Assembly (NCBI RefSeq): GCF_001623875.1 | Contig: NZ_LWAE01000002.1 | Span: 744,001 to 808,000 of the forward strand | Origin: Clostridium magnum DSM 2767 | Lineage (GTDB): Bacteria > Bacillota > Clostridia > Clostridiales > Clostridiaceae | Length of the DNA stretch: 64,000 nt | Direction: 5' to 3' | In this document: positions 25,363 to 34,491 of the stretch, one piece after another | Numbering within the stretch: the first letter of the stretch is position 1 | Layout of the letters: every line of letters begins with the position of its first letter | The notes under the pieces: model-generated | The model's input: only the letters and a program-made list of their open reading frames with translations | Database searches by the model: none | What the model was told of the DNA's origin: nothing | Program-made: the position numbers and the translations under genes

Positions 25363-26916
25363 TTACTGCATACTATTTTTTATTTTTGTAAGTCTATCAT
25401 TTAAATTTTTGATATTGTCTTCTCCGCTTGGTAATTTTTTTAGGTCAGTCATATATTTATTGTTAAAATCTTCTAATTCTATAAATTTTTGCTGAACTGT
25501 ATTCATGTCCAAAGCTTTAAAAGCATTTTTAATAGAATCAAATATACCTGCATAGGTATCTATATATCCCTTTAGAGTATCTAGACTCTTTATTTCAGTA
25601 TCTATATTATTTATATAGTCTGACTTAAGAGATTCAAGTCCAGCGGGACTTTGTAAGTTGTAAGCATCATTTTTAAGTTTAATTAGATTCTGTTTATATG
25701 TCTCTAAATAAGCATTACCATCTTTAAATGCCTGAGAGAATTTACCGAAAGCGTCAGATATTTGGTTTGGATCGGTTAAGTTTGCAAGTTCATTATTAAC
25801 ATTAATATCATTTAATAATTTAGTCATATAGTTATATGAATCAGTGCTCTCAGTTATATAATCACTGCAGTAATCAGATAAACTATTTATATAATTCTTT
25901 TCTGCAGTGCTAATTTGGCTGGCACCTTTTAATGAGTATTCAATTGGTAAATCGATTGAGCCTAAGCCACCAAGAAGAATTAAATTTTTATAATTCTTAG
26001 TATCCATAAATGCCTGTTGATTGATTAAATCCTGTCCGTTTGTTAGTATTATAGGTGCACTTAATTTTGAAGCAAGAGCACTTCCAGATAGGGCATCTGG
26101 AAAGTTTTCACCATTTGCTAATACGGCATTATCAGTATCTAAATTAAAATATTTACATATTTCCAATGAAGTATCATACCTAGTTTGTCCAGCTATTCTA
26201 ATCACTTTATCACTTGCTAAGGTAGGAACTAAATTTTTTACTTCATTTACAACATTATCTGATACAGAACCAGTTCCCCCTATAATATATACTTGACTAG
26301 GCTGTATAGTGGAAAACATATTTTTAGTTTCATCTGGTAGATTTGATGCTCCTGTCATTAATATAGGATATCCTTTTATAGAAGCAACACTTGAAACACT
26401 AAGTGCATCTGCAAAACCATACCCATTTGCAATAACTACTGGAGTTCCTTTCTCTAAATTCATAGAATCAACTATGAACTTATTTGTATCAAATCTATTC
26501 TTTCCCCCAAGTCTTACAATATTGTTGTATCCTTCCTTCCTCATTTCGTTAACAAATTCGTTACTTACTGATGCATCTCCACCTAAAACGTATATATGCC
26601 CAGTTTTATCTAAATGAGTCTTTATGTAGTCAATAGAGTCTGTGCTTTCATTTAGGGTACTATTCAGAAGTAGTATAGGGGCATCGTATTTTTGGGAAAG
26701 TACACTTCCTGCTAGAGCATCAGGAAAGTTTTTACCACTTGCAACTATTACATTTTGAACTGTACCGCTATTAAAGCTATTTGAAATACTGATAGAAGTT
26801 TTATATCTATCTGCACCATAAAGTCTGTTTACGTTATAGCTGTCCCTCGCATATGCAGTATTTGAAATGCCAACAACAATAGAGACAACTGCAACTAAAC
26901 TCAATATTTTTTTCAA
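25363..26916 (-). CDS. Secreted cell-wall-binding repeat 2 (CWB2) protein
   Basis: About 517 residues from a TTG start at 26916, chosen because AAAGGAG lies 9 bases upstream and LKKILSLVAVVSIVVGISNTAYA then forms a proper signal peptide. Three CWB2 repeats follow, each with R-L-G/Y-G..R-Y/F-D/K-T, a FPDAL/FADAL segment and an I-Y-V/I-L/I-GG motif. They bind the anionic wall polymer and hold the protein on the surface. The C-terminal 190 residues are helical and rich in Asn, Asp and Lys (for example LESLKSDYINNIDTEIKSLDTLKGYID in outline) and match nothing I recognise; they are the likely functional part. Monocistronic. Confidence 0.9.
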   Translation of the reverse strand: MKKILSLVAVVSIVVGISNTAYARDSYNVNRLYGADRYKTSISISNSFNSGTVQNVIVASGKNFPDALAGSVLSQKYDAPILLLNSTLNESTDSIDYIKTHLDKTGHIYVLGGDASVSNEFVNEMRKEGYNNIVRLGGKNRFDTNKFIVDSMNLEKGTPVVIANGYGFADALSVSSVASIKGYPILMTGASNLPDETKNMFSTIQPSQVYIIGGTGSVSDNVVNEVKNLVPTLASDKVIRIAGQTRYDTSLEICKYFNLDTDNAVLANGENFPDALSGSALASKLSAPIILTNGQDLINQQAFMDTKNYKNLILLGGLGSIDLPIEYSLKGASQISTAEKNYINSLSDYCSDYITESTDSYNYMTKLLNDINVNNELANLTDPNQISDAFGKFSQAFKDGNAYLETYKQNLIKLKNDAYNLQSPAGLESLKSDYINNIDTEIKSLDTLKGYIDTYAGIFDSIKNAFKALDMNTVQQKFIELEDFNNKYMTDLKKLPSGEDNIKNLNDRLTKIKNSMQ

Positions 26917-27002
26917 GCAATCACGCTCCTTTACAATGTTATATCTAGAGTTTAACATATAAAAGACAAAAAACACATAGGTAAAATTAAGTAATGAAAA
27001 AT

Positions 27003-27041
27003 TAACGAACCGATAAGAGTAATAACTCTATCGGTTCGTTA
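27003..27041 (-). terminator. Terminator after the DUF2156 gene
   Basis: The stem TAACGAACCGAT..AGT / ACT..ATCGGTTCGTTA, followed on the minus strand by ATTTTTC, lies 30 bases beyond the stop codon of the gene at 27071. Confidence 0.85.
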
Positions 27042-27070
27042 GTTTAACTAATTATGAAGTGAAACTTAAA

Positions 27071-28030
27071 CTATAAGTTTACACAATACTTTTCTTCCAA
27101 TTTCAAAGGATAGTAGGATCTTTTGGCTTTTCTTAAGCCTTCTATACCTAGATCTTGTTCTCTATTAATATATTTTGTATTGCTTAGGTACTTTTCTACA
27201 AAGACTTTATTAGTAAATGTATAGATACCTCTTATGTCAGAACGTCCTTTTTCTACATGAACTATTGACATATCTTTGTTAACGGATTCGCCTATAGTAA
27301 AAGCAGCTATAGCATCATCAACATATACAGCCATCCCTTTTAAACTAAGCTTATCTGAATTAGATATTATTTCTCGTATACCCTCTAATTCGTAAGATAA
27401 GTATTCATTGTTACTATTTTTTTCTTCATGCCAAGCTTGTGAAGCTTTAATACAATCTTCTTTGACGTTAGGTTCAGAAAAGTCTCTTACAGCATAATTA
27501 TAAGTTTTTAAAAAATAGTTATAGTGATTTTTTTTGCTGTGAAGTTTTTTTCCAGATAAATTTATAAGTTTGTCGGTAGCATATATATAATCAAAGTTAT
27601 CCACATCTTCTTCTATTGTTATATTATCATTGTAAATCTCTTTAAGTTCATCTAAAAAAGAACTTTCTACATCTTTAAAAAGATAGGGCATTTTATTTTC
27701 AGTTTTATAGTCCCTTAATTTTTCAACTATACATCTTAGATTTTCTTTTTTATATCCGACTGGCTGCATAAAATGATAATTTCCTTTGAAATCTCTTTTC
27801 TTTATAATTAATGTACCGTTATATATAGTATAACTGATATCGCAACCTTTACGCCATATAATGAGATTTACAAAAGAATATTCACTAGTTTTAAATCTAT
27901 AGTCTTTTAAATATTTATCAAATAAAGGCTTATCATGAATCGTTAATGAATTAAACATAAGCTTATTTTTTTTAAAATTTTTATGGCCTTCTAATACATC
28001 ACAAGTATTTATAGGTTTTAATGTTAACAT
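27071..28030 (-). CDS. DUF2156 protein (phosphatidylglycerol lysyltransferase C-terminal-like)
   Basis: 319 residues, soluble. The family signature LINLSGKKLHSKKNHYNYFLKTY is clear, along with the N-terminal FVNLIIWRK and the C-terminal INREQDLGIEGLRKAKRSYYPLKLEEKY. The fold is a double GNAT like the catalytic domain of MprF, which moves an aminoacyl group from tRNA to a lipid. Here there is no membrane flippase part, so it is a stand-alone soluble form whose acceptor is unknown. RBS AAGGAG is 7 bases before the ATG. Confidence 0.87.
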   Translation of the reverse strand: MLTLKPINTCDVLEGHKNFKKNKLMFNSLTIHDKPLFDKYLKDYRFKTSEYSFVNLIIWRKGCDISYTIYNGTLIIKKRDFKGNYHFMQPVGYKKENLRCIVEKLRDYKTENKMPYLFKDVESSFLDELKEIYNDNITIEEDVDNFDYIYATDKLINLSGKKLHSKKNHYNYFLKTYNYAVRDFSEPNVKEDCIKASQAWHEEKNSNNEYLSYELEGIREIISNSDKLSLKGMAVYVDDAIAAFTIGESVNKDMSIVHVEKGRSDIRGIYTFTNKVFVEKYLSNTKYINREQDLGIEGLRKAKRSYYPLKLEEKYCVNL

Positions 28031-28061
28031 AAATACACTCCTTGTTTATTGATAAAAGTCA

Positions 28062-28114
28062 AGCAAACTTTATAATTAATCTACCTTAATTTAAGATTAA
28101 TTATAAAATTTGCT
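28062..28114 (-). terminator. Long hairpin between the acetyltransferase and DUF2156 genes
   Basis: Two 20-base arms (28062-28081 and 28095-28114) pair with one mismatch. It lies downstream of the minus-strand acetyltransferase gene; the T-tract on that strand is short, so it is a likely but not classical terminator. Confidence 0.5.
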
Positions 28115-28197
28115 TAGTATCACTAAAGTTAATTATATAACTCAGTGTATATAATAGAGAAGTATGCACTTTTTAGTTTTATAGTATCAAAAAGATA

Positions 28198-28755
28198 CTA
28201 TTTATTAGCCTTGTGTTCCCATTCTGAACGTAAAATTCCATATAGATACATGTCGTATCTCTTGCTATCCCTATGAATAAATTCCCTATAAGTCCCTTCT
28301 CTCTTAAAACCTAACTTTTCATAGAGACTTATAGCAGGTTCATTATAGGATAAAACATTAAGTTGAATCCTATGCAAATTTAACTCCTCAAAGCCAAACT
28401 CCATAGTTAGTGCTAGAGCTTCACTACCAAAGCCCTTACCTCTGGATAAAGTATCTCCAATACCGATATATATAACTGCTGTACCATTGTTCCATAGTAT
28501 ATTTTCAAAACCAGTAACGCCTATTAGTCTATTGTCAACTTTGATTCTTACTGCAAAAATATATCTATCATGAGCTTGCCTAATATCTTTTAACATATCC
28601 TTTAATTCAATTTGTGATACAGGAAAAGCTGCAACCATATCATAAGATCTTAGAAAAGCTATATTATTGTACCATGATTCAAAAATAGACAAGTCTTCTT
28701 CTTTAAATGAGGTCAAATATAAATTTTCACCCTTTAATAAATCTTTTAATAACAT
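28198..28755 (-). CDS. RimJ/RimL-type GNAT acetyltransferase
   Basis: 185 residues. It has the N-terminal LTSFKEEDLSIFESWYNN, the acetyl-CoA loop LSRGKGFGSEALALTMEFGFEELNLHRIQLNV, and NEPAISLYEKLGFKREGTYREFIHRDSKRYDMYLYGIL. All are hallmarks of the RimL-like acetyltransferase_3 group that acetylates protein or peptide N-termini or small amines. RBS AGGGAAGGAA is near the ATG. Substrate unknown. Confidence 0.9.
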   Translation of the reverse strand: MLLKDLLKGENLYLTSFKEEDLSIFESWYNNIAFLRSYDMVAAFPVSQIELKDMLKDIRQAHDRYIFAVRIKVDNRLIGVTGFENILWNNGTAVIYIGIGDTLSRGKGFGSEALALTMEFGFEELNLHRIQLNVLSYNEPAISLYEKLGFKREGTYREFIHRDSKRYDMYLYGILRSEWEHKANK

Positions 28756-28921
28756 TTTATAATTCCTTCCCTAATAATTCATATAAAGCTATTATAACTT
28801 ATAAGTTACCTATTATTCAAATCTATAAAAAATGAAAGGAGAAACTTAACGTTTTATTGACTAAGTTTAAGATATATGCTATTAATTTGAAATCAAGGAA
28901 GCACCAGTCTTTGGAAAGATA

Positions 28922-28950
28922 TTGACAGGGAGTAGCTTGTATACTATTCT
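28922..28950 (+). promoter_or_regulatory. Candidate sigma-A promoter for the glucuronyl-epimerase-like gene
   Basis: TTGACA at 28922-28927, a 17-base spacer and TATTCT at 28945-28950. It lies about 75 bases before the next start codon. Confidence 0.55.
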
Positions 28951-29022
28951 ATACTATGAAGTTGCTAGTATTTAGTAATAACAAGTTACTATTAGCAATA
29001 ATTATATTTATAGAAAAGGGTA

Positions 29023-30369
29023 ATGGTTGTAAATATGAAATATTTTAAAAGATTATTAATGCTTAGTTGTTTTATTTTAATTTTTTCATTAAGCGGTAAT
29101 TTAGTGAAAGCAGCTCAAAACTCCGCTGATGACTATTATAAAAGAATATGTGGATACGGATATTCAGAGACTTATGAAGCTTTAAATCTGCTTTCTGAGG
29201 CACATAAACTATATCCAGAGGATAAAAGATTTATTGAAGGACTAAACGATAAAGCGGATATAATATTAAGCTGGAGCAAGGGAAGTCAGCTTAATCAGTC
29301 CTATGATGGGGCTATATGTGGATATAATTCAATAATAAAGACTGAAGGTATATCTCAGGATATAAAGCATGAAGCGAATGTTTGTCTAACACTGGCAAAA
29401 AGAAGAGAAAGAGGTATAACTGGGAGATTTGAATTAAAAAAGGATTATAATTTAATAAAAAACTACAGAGAAGAGTATGAAGGAAACTATGAATATCAAA
29501 ATATAAATTCCTATAGTACCTTTGGAAATTATTTATTCATAGAGAATACTTCAAGTTATACTAATACTGATGAAATAAGATTTGATATTAATGGGATACC
29601 TAAAGTCAATTATTCCGGGGATTTTCATTATAATCCGGTAACTATAGGACAATATGCCCTTACTCTTTATGATAGATATTTGAGTGCACAAGTTGGTAGA
29701 AATCAAGACTTAAAAAAACAATTTTTAAATGTGGCAAACTCTCTTTTGTATAGTGTTGATAACACCGGGGCATTAAGATATGAATTTGAGTACAAGCACT
29801 ATCTTGAAGATAATAATTTTCAACCAGGATGGGTATCGGCTATGGCGCAAGGAGAAGCATTAAGCGTATTTGCTAGAGCTTATCATTTGACAGGTGACAA
29901 GAAGTATATCCAAGCGGGAAATGCAGTGTTTAAGTTTTTAATAACTAAAACGTCAGATGGTGGAGCGATGGATGATTTAGGAAGCTTAAATGAATCCCTT
30001 AGAGATCATATTTTCTTTCAATTATATGTGACAGACCCTCCATCCTATACTTTAAATGGACATATGTATACATTAATTGGACTCTACGACTGGGCTAATG
30101 TAAGTTATGATAAAAAGATAGGTGATCAAGCTAAATATTATTTTAATCAAGGCTTAGAAACTTTAAGATATATACTACCTTATTATGACATAGGGGGTTT
30201 TGTAGCTTATGATCTTGGATATCTAACAAAACCGGGTACAAATCCCACAGTTAATTTAAATTATTATGGTATTCATATTACATTGTTAGATGCTTTATAT
30301 AGAATAACAGGTGATAAGACTTTTGAGGATTACGGTAACTTATGGATTTCCTATGTAAAGAAGTATTAG
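29023..30369 (+). CDS. Secreted D-glucuronyl C5-epimerase-like protein
   Basis: 448 residues with a signal peptide (MKYFKRLLMLSCFILIFSLSGNLVKAA). Residues 35-140 are helical repeats like TPRs. From about residue 200 on, the sequence has the GLCE C-terminal (alpha/alpha-barrel) features: YNPVTIGQYALTLYDRYL, GWVSAMAQGEALSVFARAYHLTGDKKYI, LNGHMYTLIGLYDW, GLETLRYILPYYDIGGFVAYDLGY and YYGIHITLLDALYRITGDKTFEDY. In animals and some bacteria this domain epimerises glucuronate to iduronate in heparan-like chains. In a Clostridium the substrate would be an external or wall polysaccharide and is unknown. The start is ATG at 29023 or the ATG at 29035; AAAAGGG lies 2 and 14 bases away, neither ideal. Confidence 0.8.
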   Translation: MVVNMKYFKRLLMLSCFILIFSLSGNLVKAAQNSADDYYKRICGYGYSETYEALNLLSEAHKLYPEDKRFIEGLNDKADIILSWSKGSQLNQSYDGAICGYNSIIKTEGISQDIKHEANVCLTLAKRRERGITGRFELKKDYNLIKNYREEYEGNYEYQNINSYSTFGNYLFIENTSSYTNTDEIRFDINGIPKVNYSGDFHYNPVTIGQYALTLYDRYLSAQVGRNQDLKKQFLNVANSLLYSVDNTGALRYEFEYKHYLEDNNFQPGWVSAMAQGEALSVFARAYHLTGDKKYIQAGNAVFKFLITKTSDGGAMDDLGSLNESLRDHIFFQLYVTDPPSYTLNGHMYTLIGLYDWANVSYDKKIGDQAKYYFNQGLETLRYILPYYDIGGFVAYDLGYLTKPGTNPTVNLNYYGIHITLLDALYRITGDKTFEDYGNLWISYVKKY

Positions 30370-30371
30370 TT

Positions 30372-30413
30372 ACAAAAAGATGTTGATAGTTATTATTGTC
30401 AACATCTTTTTGT
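30372..30413 (+). terminator. Terminator after the epimerase-like gene
   Basis: ACAAAAAGATGTTGA and TCAACATCTTTTTGT form a 15-bp stem with a 12-base loop, then TATTT. Confidence 0.85.
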
Positions 30414-30824
30414 ATTTACTGATCTGCTGTGTGTGGAATAAAGTGCCATAACAGTTTTTAAGTCTATAAAAATATAAATTTAGATATAAAGTTATGTATA
30501 AATTTACGATAATTATAATATAGTAGAACTCTTATTTTATGTAGTAAGTTATTTAATTAAATTACAGCACAAATATAACAATTGATTTAGAGTGTAGGGA
30601 GTTGTTTTTTTAATTATATTGGACGGATACTGTATATCTAGAGGAACTATTAGTATGCAACATTAAATTGAAATATGAATAATGTAATAGGTTATGAAAT
30701 ATATTTTCAAAGTTTATATTAAAGTTGATTTTAAGTAGTAACAAACGAGTAATCGTTTGTTATTGTCTTTATTAAAAAAACAAAATCCTAGGAGCTCTTC
30801 TGTCTTTTTAAAGGAGATGAATTT
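30414..30824. other. AT-rich leader region with one strong dyad
   Basis: About 410 bases before the CHASE4 gene without any open frame bearing a ribosome binding site. The only clear structure is a perfect 10-bp dyad TAACAAACGA/TCGTTTGTTA with a 4-base loop at 30739-30762, 63 bases before the start codon, followed by TTGTCTTTATT. It could be an attenuator or an operator. Confidence 0.5.
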
Positions 30825-32864
30825 ATGACTGTTAAGTTTAAGACTTTATTAATTTCTGTTATTAGTTTTTTACTTATTACAATTTCAACATATACAGTAT
30901 TTAATGTTATTGTTTTTAACTATATTAACAAAATTGAAATTCAAAGTTTAAATAATAATTTTGAAGTGGTGAAATCATTATTAAATAGAGAAGAAATTGC
31001 TATGAATAAAACTGCTATCGATTGGGCAAATTGGGATGATACATATAATTTTGTATTAGGTAATAACAAAGAAGTTTTCATAGAGTCAAATCTACAAGAC
31101 ACCACATTAAAACAATTAAATCTAAATTTTATGTTTTTCACTGATACAGAAGGTAATATTCTTTATAGTTTAACAGGTAATTTAGAAAGTAAAACAAAAG
31201 ACTTATTAATAGAAAACCTATTTAATATAAATAAAAAGTTAAATCCAATAATGAGTTTTAAAAATAATGGTGAAGTTCATTATGGAGTTTTTAGTCTTAA
31301 TGAAAAATTTTTCATTGTTAGTGCAGCCCCTATAACAACAAGTGATGAGAAAGCAAAAAGTAATGGAAGATTGGTAATTGGAAGAGCTATAGATGAGTCA
31401 CTAATTAATTATATAAACTCTATAATTGGAGCCCAATTTGAGCTTAAAGAAATCACGAATTCAAATGAATCAAATTATACAATTAAAAAGGATAATTCTC
31501 ATATTACTTTGTATAATTCAATACAAGACGTACATGGCGATATGTCAATAGGCTCATCAATTTCTATGAAACGAGATGCTTATAAGCTAGGTAAATTTTA
31601 TTTGGAACTTATGATTCTTATTTTCTCTATAGCACTATTTTTGATTTTTTTCACTCATGTAATTATCTTTAATAAATATATATTAAAGAGGCTTAGAAAA
31701 TTAAATGAGTTTATTGATGATGTTGCCATAACCAAGGAACTGACAGCTCGTATAGAGATGGATGGTAAGGATGAAATTAAAAATATTGCGAATGCCACTA
31801 ATAAAATGCTATTTGAATTAGAAGACGCATATAAAAGTATTTCTAATTTAAGTTATTCTGATAAATTAACGGGACTAAAAAATAGAGCGTACATTGAAGA
31901 TCAGTTTGAAAAATTAAATAAACAAGAAAATATTGATTATTCAATAATAATGGGGGATGTGAATGGCCTAAAGCTTGTAAATGATACCTTTGGACATAAA
32001 GAAGGTGACAGACTAATTTGTATAATAGCGAATATATTAAATGATGTCAGTTCAAAGGAAGATATTATAGCAAGGTGGGGAGGAGACGAATTTATAGTAC
32101 TTATTATAGATGAAGATTATTCCTACCTATCTAATCTAGTACAAGAGGTTAAAAGTGAATGTATAAAAGTAACTGACTTCGGTTTTAAAATTAGTATAGC
32201 TTTAGGAATTGCAGAAAAAAATGAAGGCTCTGATTGTGAAGCAGTAATGAGTTTAGCAGAAGAAAGAATGTATAGAAGTAAGCTTACAGAAGTTAAAAGT
32301 TCAAGAAACGGAACCATTGTATCTTTGGAGAGAACTTTATATGAAAAACATAGCGAAACAGAAGAACATACTCAGAGGATTAAACAACTTAGTGCTAAGT
32401 TAGGAAAAAAAATTAATTTATCCCAAGACAAATTAAATGAATTAGAACTATTAAGCTTATTGCATGATATCGGTAAAATAGGAATACCGGAGCATATACT
32501 AATGAAGCCTGGAAAATTAACTGATGAGGAATGGGAAATAATGAAACGTCATGCAGAGATAGGTTACAGAATTGCTAAAGTTACACCGGAGTTAGCCCAT
32601 GTTGCAAATGAAATACTTTGTCATCATGAAAGATTTGATGGAACCGGTTATCCCCAAGGACTTAAAGGAGAGGAAATACCAATTTTATCAAGAATAATAA
32701 ATGTAGTAGATTCCTTTGATGTAATGACTAATAAAAGGATATATAAGGAAGCTTACAATGTTGATTATGCAGTTAAAGAGCTGGAAAGATGCTCTGGAAC
32801 TCAATTCGACCCAGTCATAGTAAATCATTTTATGGAACTTTTAAAGAATGACGATATTACATAA
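30825..32864 (+). CDS. CHASE4-HAMP-GGDEF-HD-GYP cyclic-di-GMP protein
   Basis: 679 residues. One N-terminal membrane helix (about 7-30) precedes an extracellular CHASE4 sensor with the diagnostic DWANWDDTYNFV. A second helix (about 262-285) precedes a HAMP linker. A GGDEF domain follows (DKLTGLKNR, GDVNGLKLVNDTFGH, ARWGGDEFIVL; the I-site is changed to SKED). A complete HD-GYP phosphodiesterase is at the C-terminus (LLHDIGKIGIP, HHERFDGTGYPQGLKGEEI). Both catalytic centres look intact, so it may both make and degrade cyclic-di-GMP, switched by the outside signal. RBS AAAGGAGATG. Confidence 0.93.
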   Translation: MTVKFKTLLISVISFLLITISTYTVFNVIVFNYINKIEIQSLNNNFEVVKSLLNREEIAMNKTAIDWANWDDTYNFVLGNNKEVFIESNLQDTTLKQLNLNFMFFTDTEGNILYSLTGNLESKTKDLLIENLFNINKKLNPIMSFKNNGEVHYGVFSLNEKFFIVSAAPITTSDEKAKSNGRLVIGRAIDESLINYINSIIGAQFELKEITNSNESNYTIKKDNSHITLYNSIQDVHGDMSIGSSISMKRDAYKLGKFYLELMILIFSIALFLIFFTHVIIFNKYILKRLRKLNEFIDDVAITKELTARIEMDGKDEIKNIANATNKMLFELEDAYKSISNLSYSDKLTGLKNRAYIEDQFEKLNKQENIDYSIIMGDVNGLKLVNDTFGHKEGDRLICIIANILNDVSSKEDIIARWGGDEFIVLIIDEDYSYLSNLVQEVKSECIKVTDFGFKISIALGIAEKNEGSDCEAVMSLAEERMYRSKLTEVKSSRNGTIVSLERTLYEKHSETEEHTQRIKQLSAKLGKKINLSQDKLNELELLSLLHDIGKIGIPEHILMKPGKLTDEEWEIMKRHAEIGYRIAKVTPELAHVANEILCHHERFDGTGYPQGLKGEEIPILSRIINVVDSFDVMTNKRIYKEAYNVDYAVKELERCSGTQFDPVIVNHFMELLKNDDIT

Positions 32865-32960
32865 TTATCTACAAGATTTAAGTGAAAATTTTAAAAGAGT
32901 GGATAAAGTTATCTATACATATTATTTGATAAATTGCCACAATACATATAATTTATATTG

Positions 32961-32996
32961 AAAAATCACTGCAATTTTAGTATTGCAGTGATTTTT
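32961..32996 (+). terminator. Terminator after the CHASE4 protein gene
   Basis: A perfect 14-bp stem AAAAATCACTGCAA/TTGCAGTGATTTTT with an 8-base loop. Confidence 0.9.
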
Positions 32997-33112
32997 ACTT
33001 TATTATTACATACTTTTCTATATAAATTAACAAAATATAAATACTGGTTGTATAAAATTTAGGATTTATTTTTAAATTGGCAATGTGGTTATAAGCAAAG
33101 AAGGAGATTTAG

Positions 33113-34198
33113 ATGATACGCTTAAGCAAACATCAACTATTCACATTAATGTTTATATTTGAAGTAGGAAGTACTACACTCTTTGCACTGGGTATTAATG
33201 CAAAGCAAGATGCATGGATTGTTATTTTGTTAGCTTTATTAATCGGATTAGGTTTTGCATGGATTTATACAGAACTTCAAAGTGCATTTCCAGATAACAA
33301 TTATGCTGAAATAATTATTAAAATATTAGGGAAAAAATTTGGAGTAATTCTTGCCTTACTTTATGTACTAGATTGTATTTGGCATGTAGGTCGTAATGCT
33401 CGTGAGTTTGGAGACCTTATAGTTATTACTATTCTTCCAGAAGTTCCGCTGTGGTTTATAAATTTTATATTTATATCTGTTAGCCTATATACTTTATTAA
33501 AAGGAGTTGAAGTGTTAGCACGTACAAGTGAAATAATCATGCCTATCTTGTTGTTATTTATGATTAGTATATATGTACTTGTCTACATATCAGGAGGTGT
33601 GGATTTTAGAAGGTTGATGCCGGTTTTAGGTAATGGCATTAAACCAGTTTTGCAAACTATACCAAGCGTAGTAATGTTTCCTTTTGGAGAGAGTTTTATT
33701 TTTTTAATGTACTGGCATTATGTTAATGAAAAAAACGCTGTGCGAAAAACAGCAATGAATGCACTTTTTTTGTCTGGTATATTGCTTTGTTTTTCTTTAA
33801 TAATGGACATCAGTGTATTAGGTGTTAAATACACTTCTATAGCAACCATCCCTTTAGTGGAAACTATAAGAACAGTTAACTTAGGGGACATAATAACCCG
33901 CATAGATGCTATAGGCATAATTATTATATTCTTTGGTGGTTTTTTTAAAATGACTATATATTTTAATGGAATTGTTGAGATTTTAGTAACGGTATTTAAA
34001 ATAAAAAATCATAAATTGACTCTTGTTTTATTTAGCATATTTTTACTATGGTTTTCAATCGTATTTGAACCTGATTATGCCTATCATAAATGGATGTATC
34101 CTTTTGATGTACACTATTTTGGCATAATTTATTCTAATGTATTTCCATTACTACTATTAATGATTTATAGGATAAAAAAGAAAAGAGCTGAATTATGA
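33113..34198 (+). CDS. GerB-family germination permease, first copy
   Basis: 361 residues and about ten membrane helices of the APC-type GerAB family (spore germination protein). Features are the N-terminal ISKHQLFTLMFIFEVGSTTLFALG-like start, CIWHVGRNAREFGDLIVITILPEVPLW, FPFGESFIFLMYW and a C-terminal PDYAYHKWMYPFDV. In the spore inner membrane GerB subunits bind germinants such as amino acids. It opens a five- to six-gene germination operon; the next gene begins 28 bases later. RBS AAGGAGAT. Germination operons are normally read by sigma-G in the forespore; I could not pick out that promoter. Confidence 0.92.
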   Translation: MIRLSKHQLFTLMFIFEVGSTTLFALGINAKQDAWIVILLALLIGLGFAWIYTELQSAFPDNNYAEIIIKILGKKFGVILALLYVLDCIWHVGRNAREFGDLIVITILPEVPLWFINFIFISVSLYTLLKGVEVLARTSEIIMPILLLFMISIYVLVYISGGVDFRRLMPVLGNGIKPVLQTIPSVVMFPFGESFIFLMYWHYVNEKNAVRKTAMNALFLSGILLCFSLIMDISVLGVKYTSIATIPLVETIRTVNLGDIITRIDAIGIIIIFFGGFFKMTIYFNGIVEILVTVFKIKNHKLTLVLFSIFLLWFSIVFEPDYAYHKWMYPFDVHYFGIIYSNVFPLLLLMIYRIKKKRAEL

Positions 34199-34225
34199 TA
34201 AGTATTTTTTGAAGGTGATAATAAT

Positions 34226-34438
34226 ATGTGGATTATAGAATTCTTAAAAAAATCATTAGAAGGAAGGGGGTTTTATCCAAGTTTATTGGTTATTATTTCC
34301 TGGACCTATACTATTGTTATGGTTGGAGTGCTTATCTGCCAAATTTTCCTTTACATCTTTAGGGTAAAATATTGTGGCTATAACTTTATCAAAAATGCTG
34401 ATGGGGAGATAGGGAAAAAGGAAGGAGAAAACGAATAA
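34226..34438 (+). CDS. Small single-pass membrane protein in the germination operon
   Basis: 70 residues with one membrane helix (about residues 17-43, SLLVIISWTYTIVMVGVLICQIFLYIF in outline), followed by a short basic-to-acidic tail ending KKEGENE. It lies between gerB and gerA in the same orientation, with spacing of 27 and about 50 bases. I do not recognise a named family. Its position suggests an accessory subunit of the germinant receptor. The RBS GAAGGTGATAAT is present. Confidence 0.65.
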   Translation: MWIIEFLKKSLEGRGFYPSLLVIISWTYTIVMVGVLICQIFLYIFRVKYCGYNFIKNADGEIGKKEGENE

Positions 34439-34491
34439 TATGCTATGTATAAACAGATAATATAAACAAAATGAAAGTAGGGGTAATGACA

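Noticed and set aside
26021..26617. Two plus-strand open frames opposite the CWB2 gene.
   Set aside because: They are antisense shadows of conserved CWB2 repeats with no ribosome binding sites.
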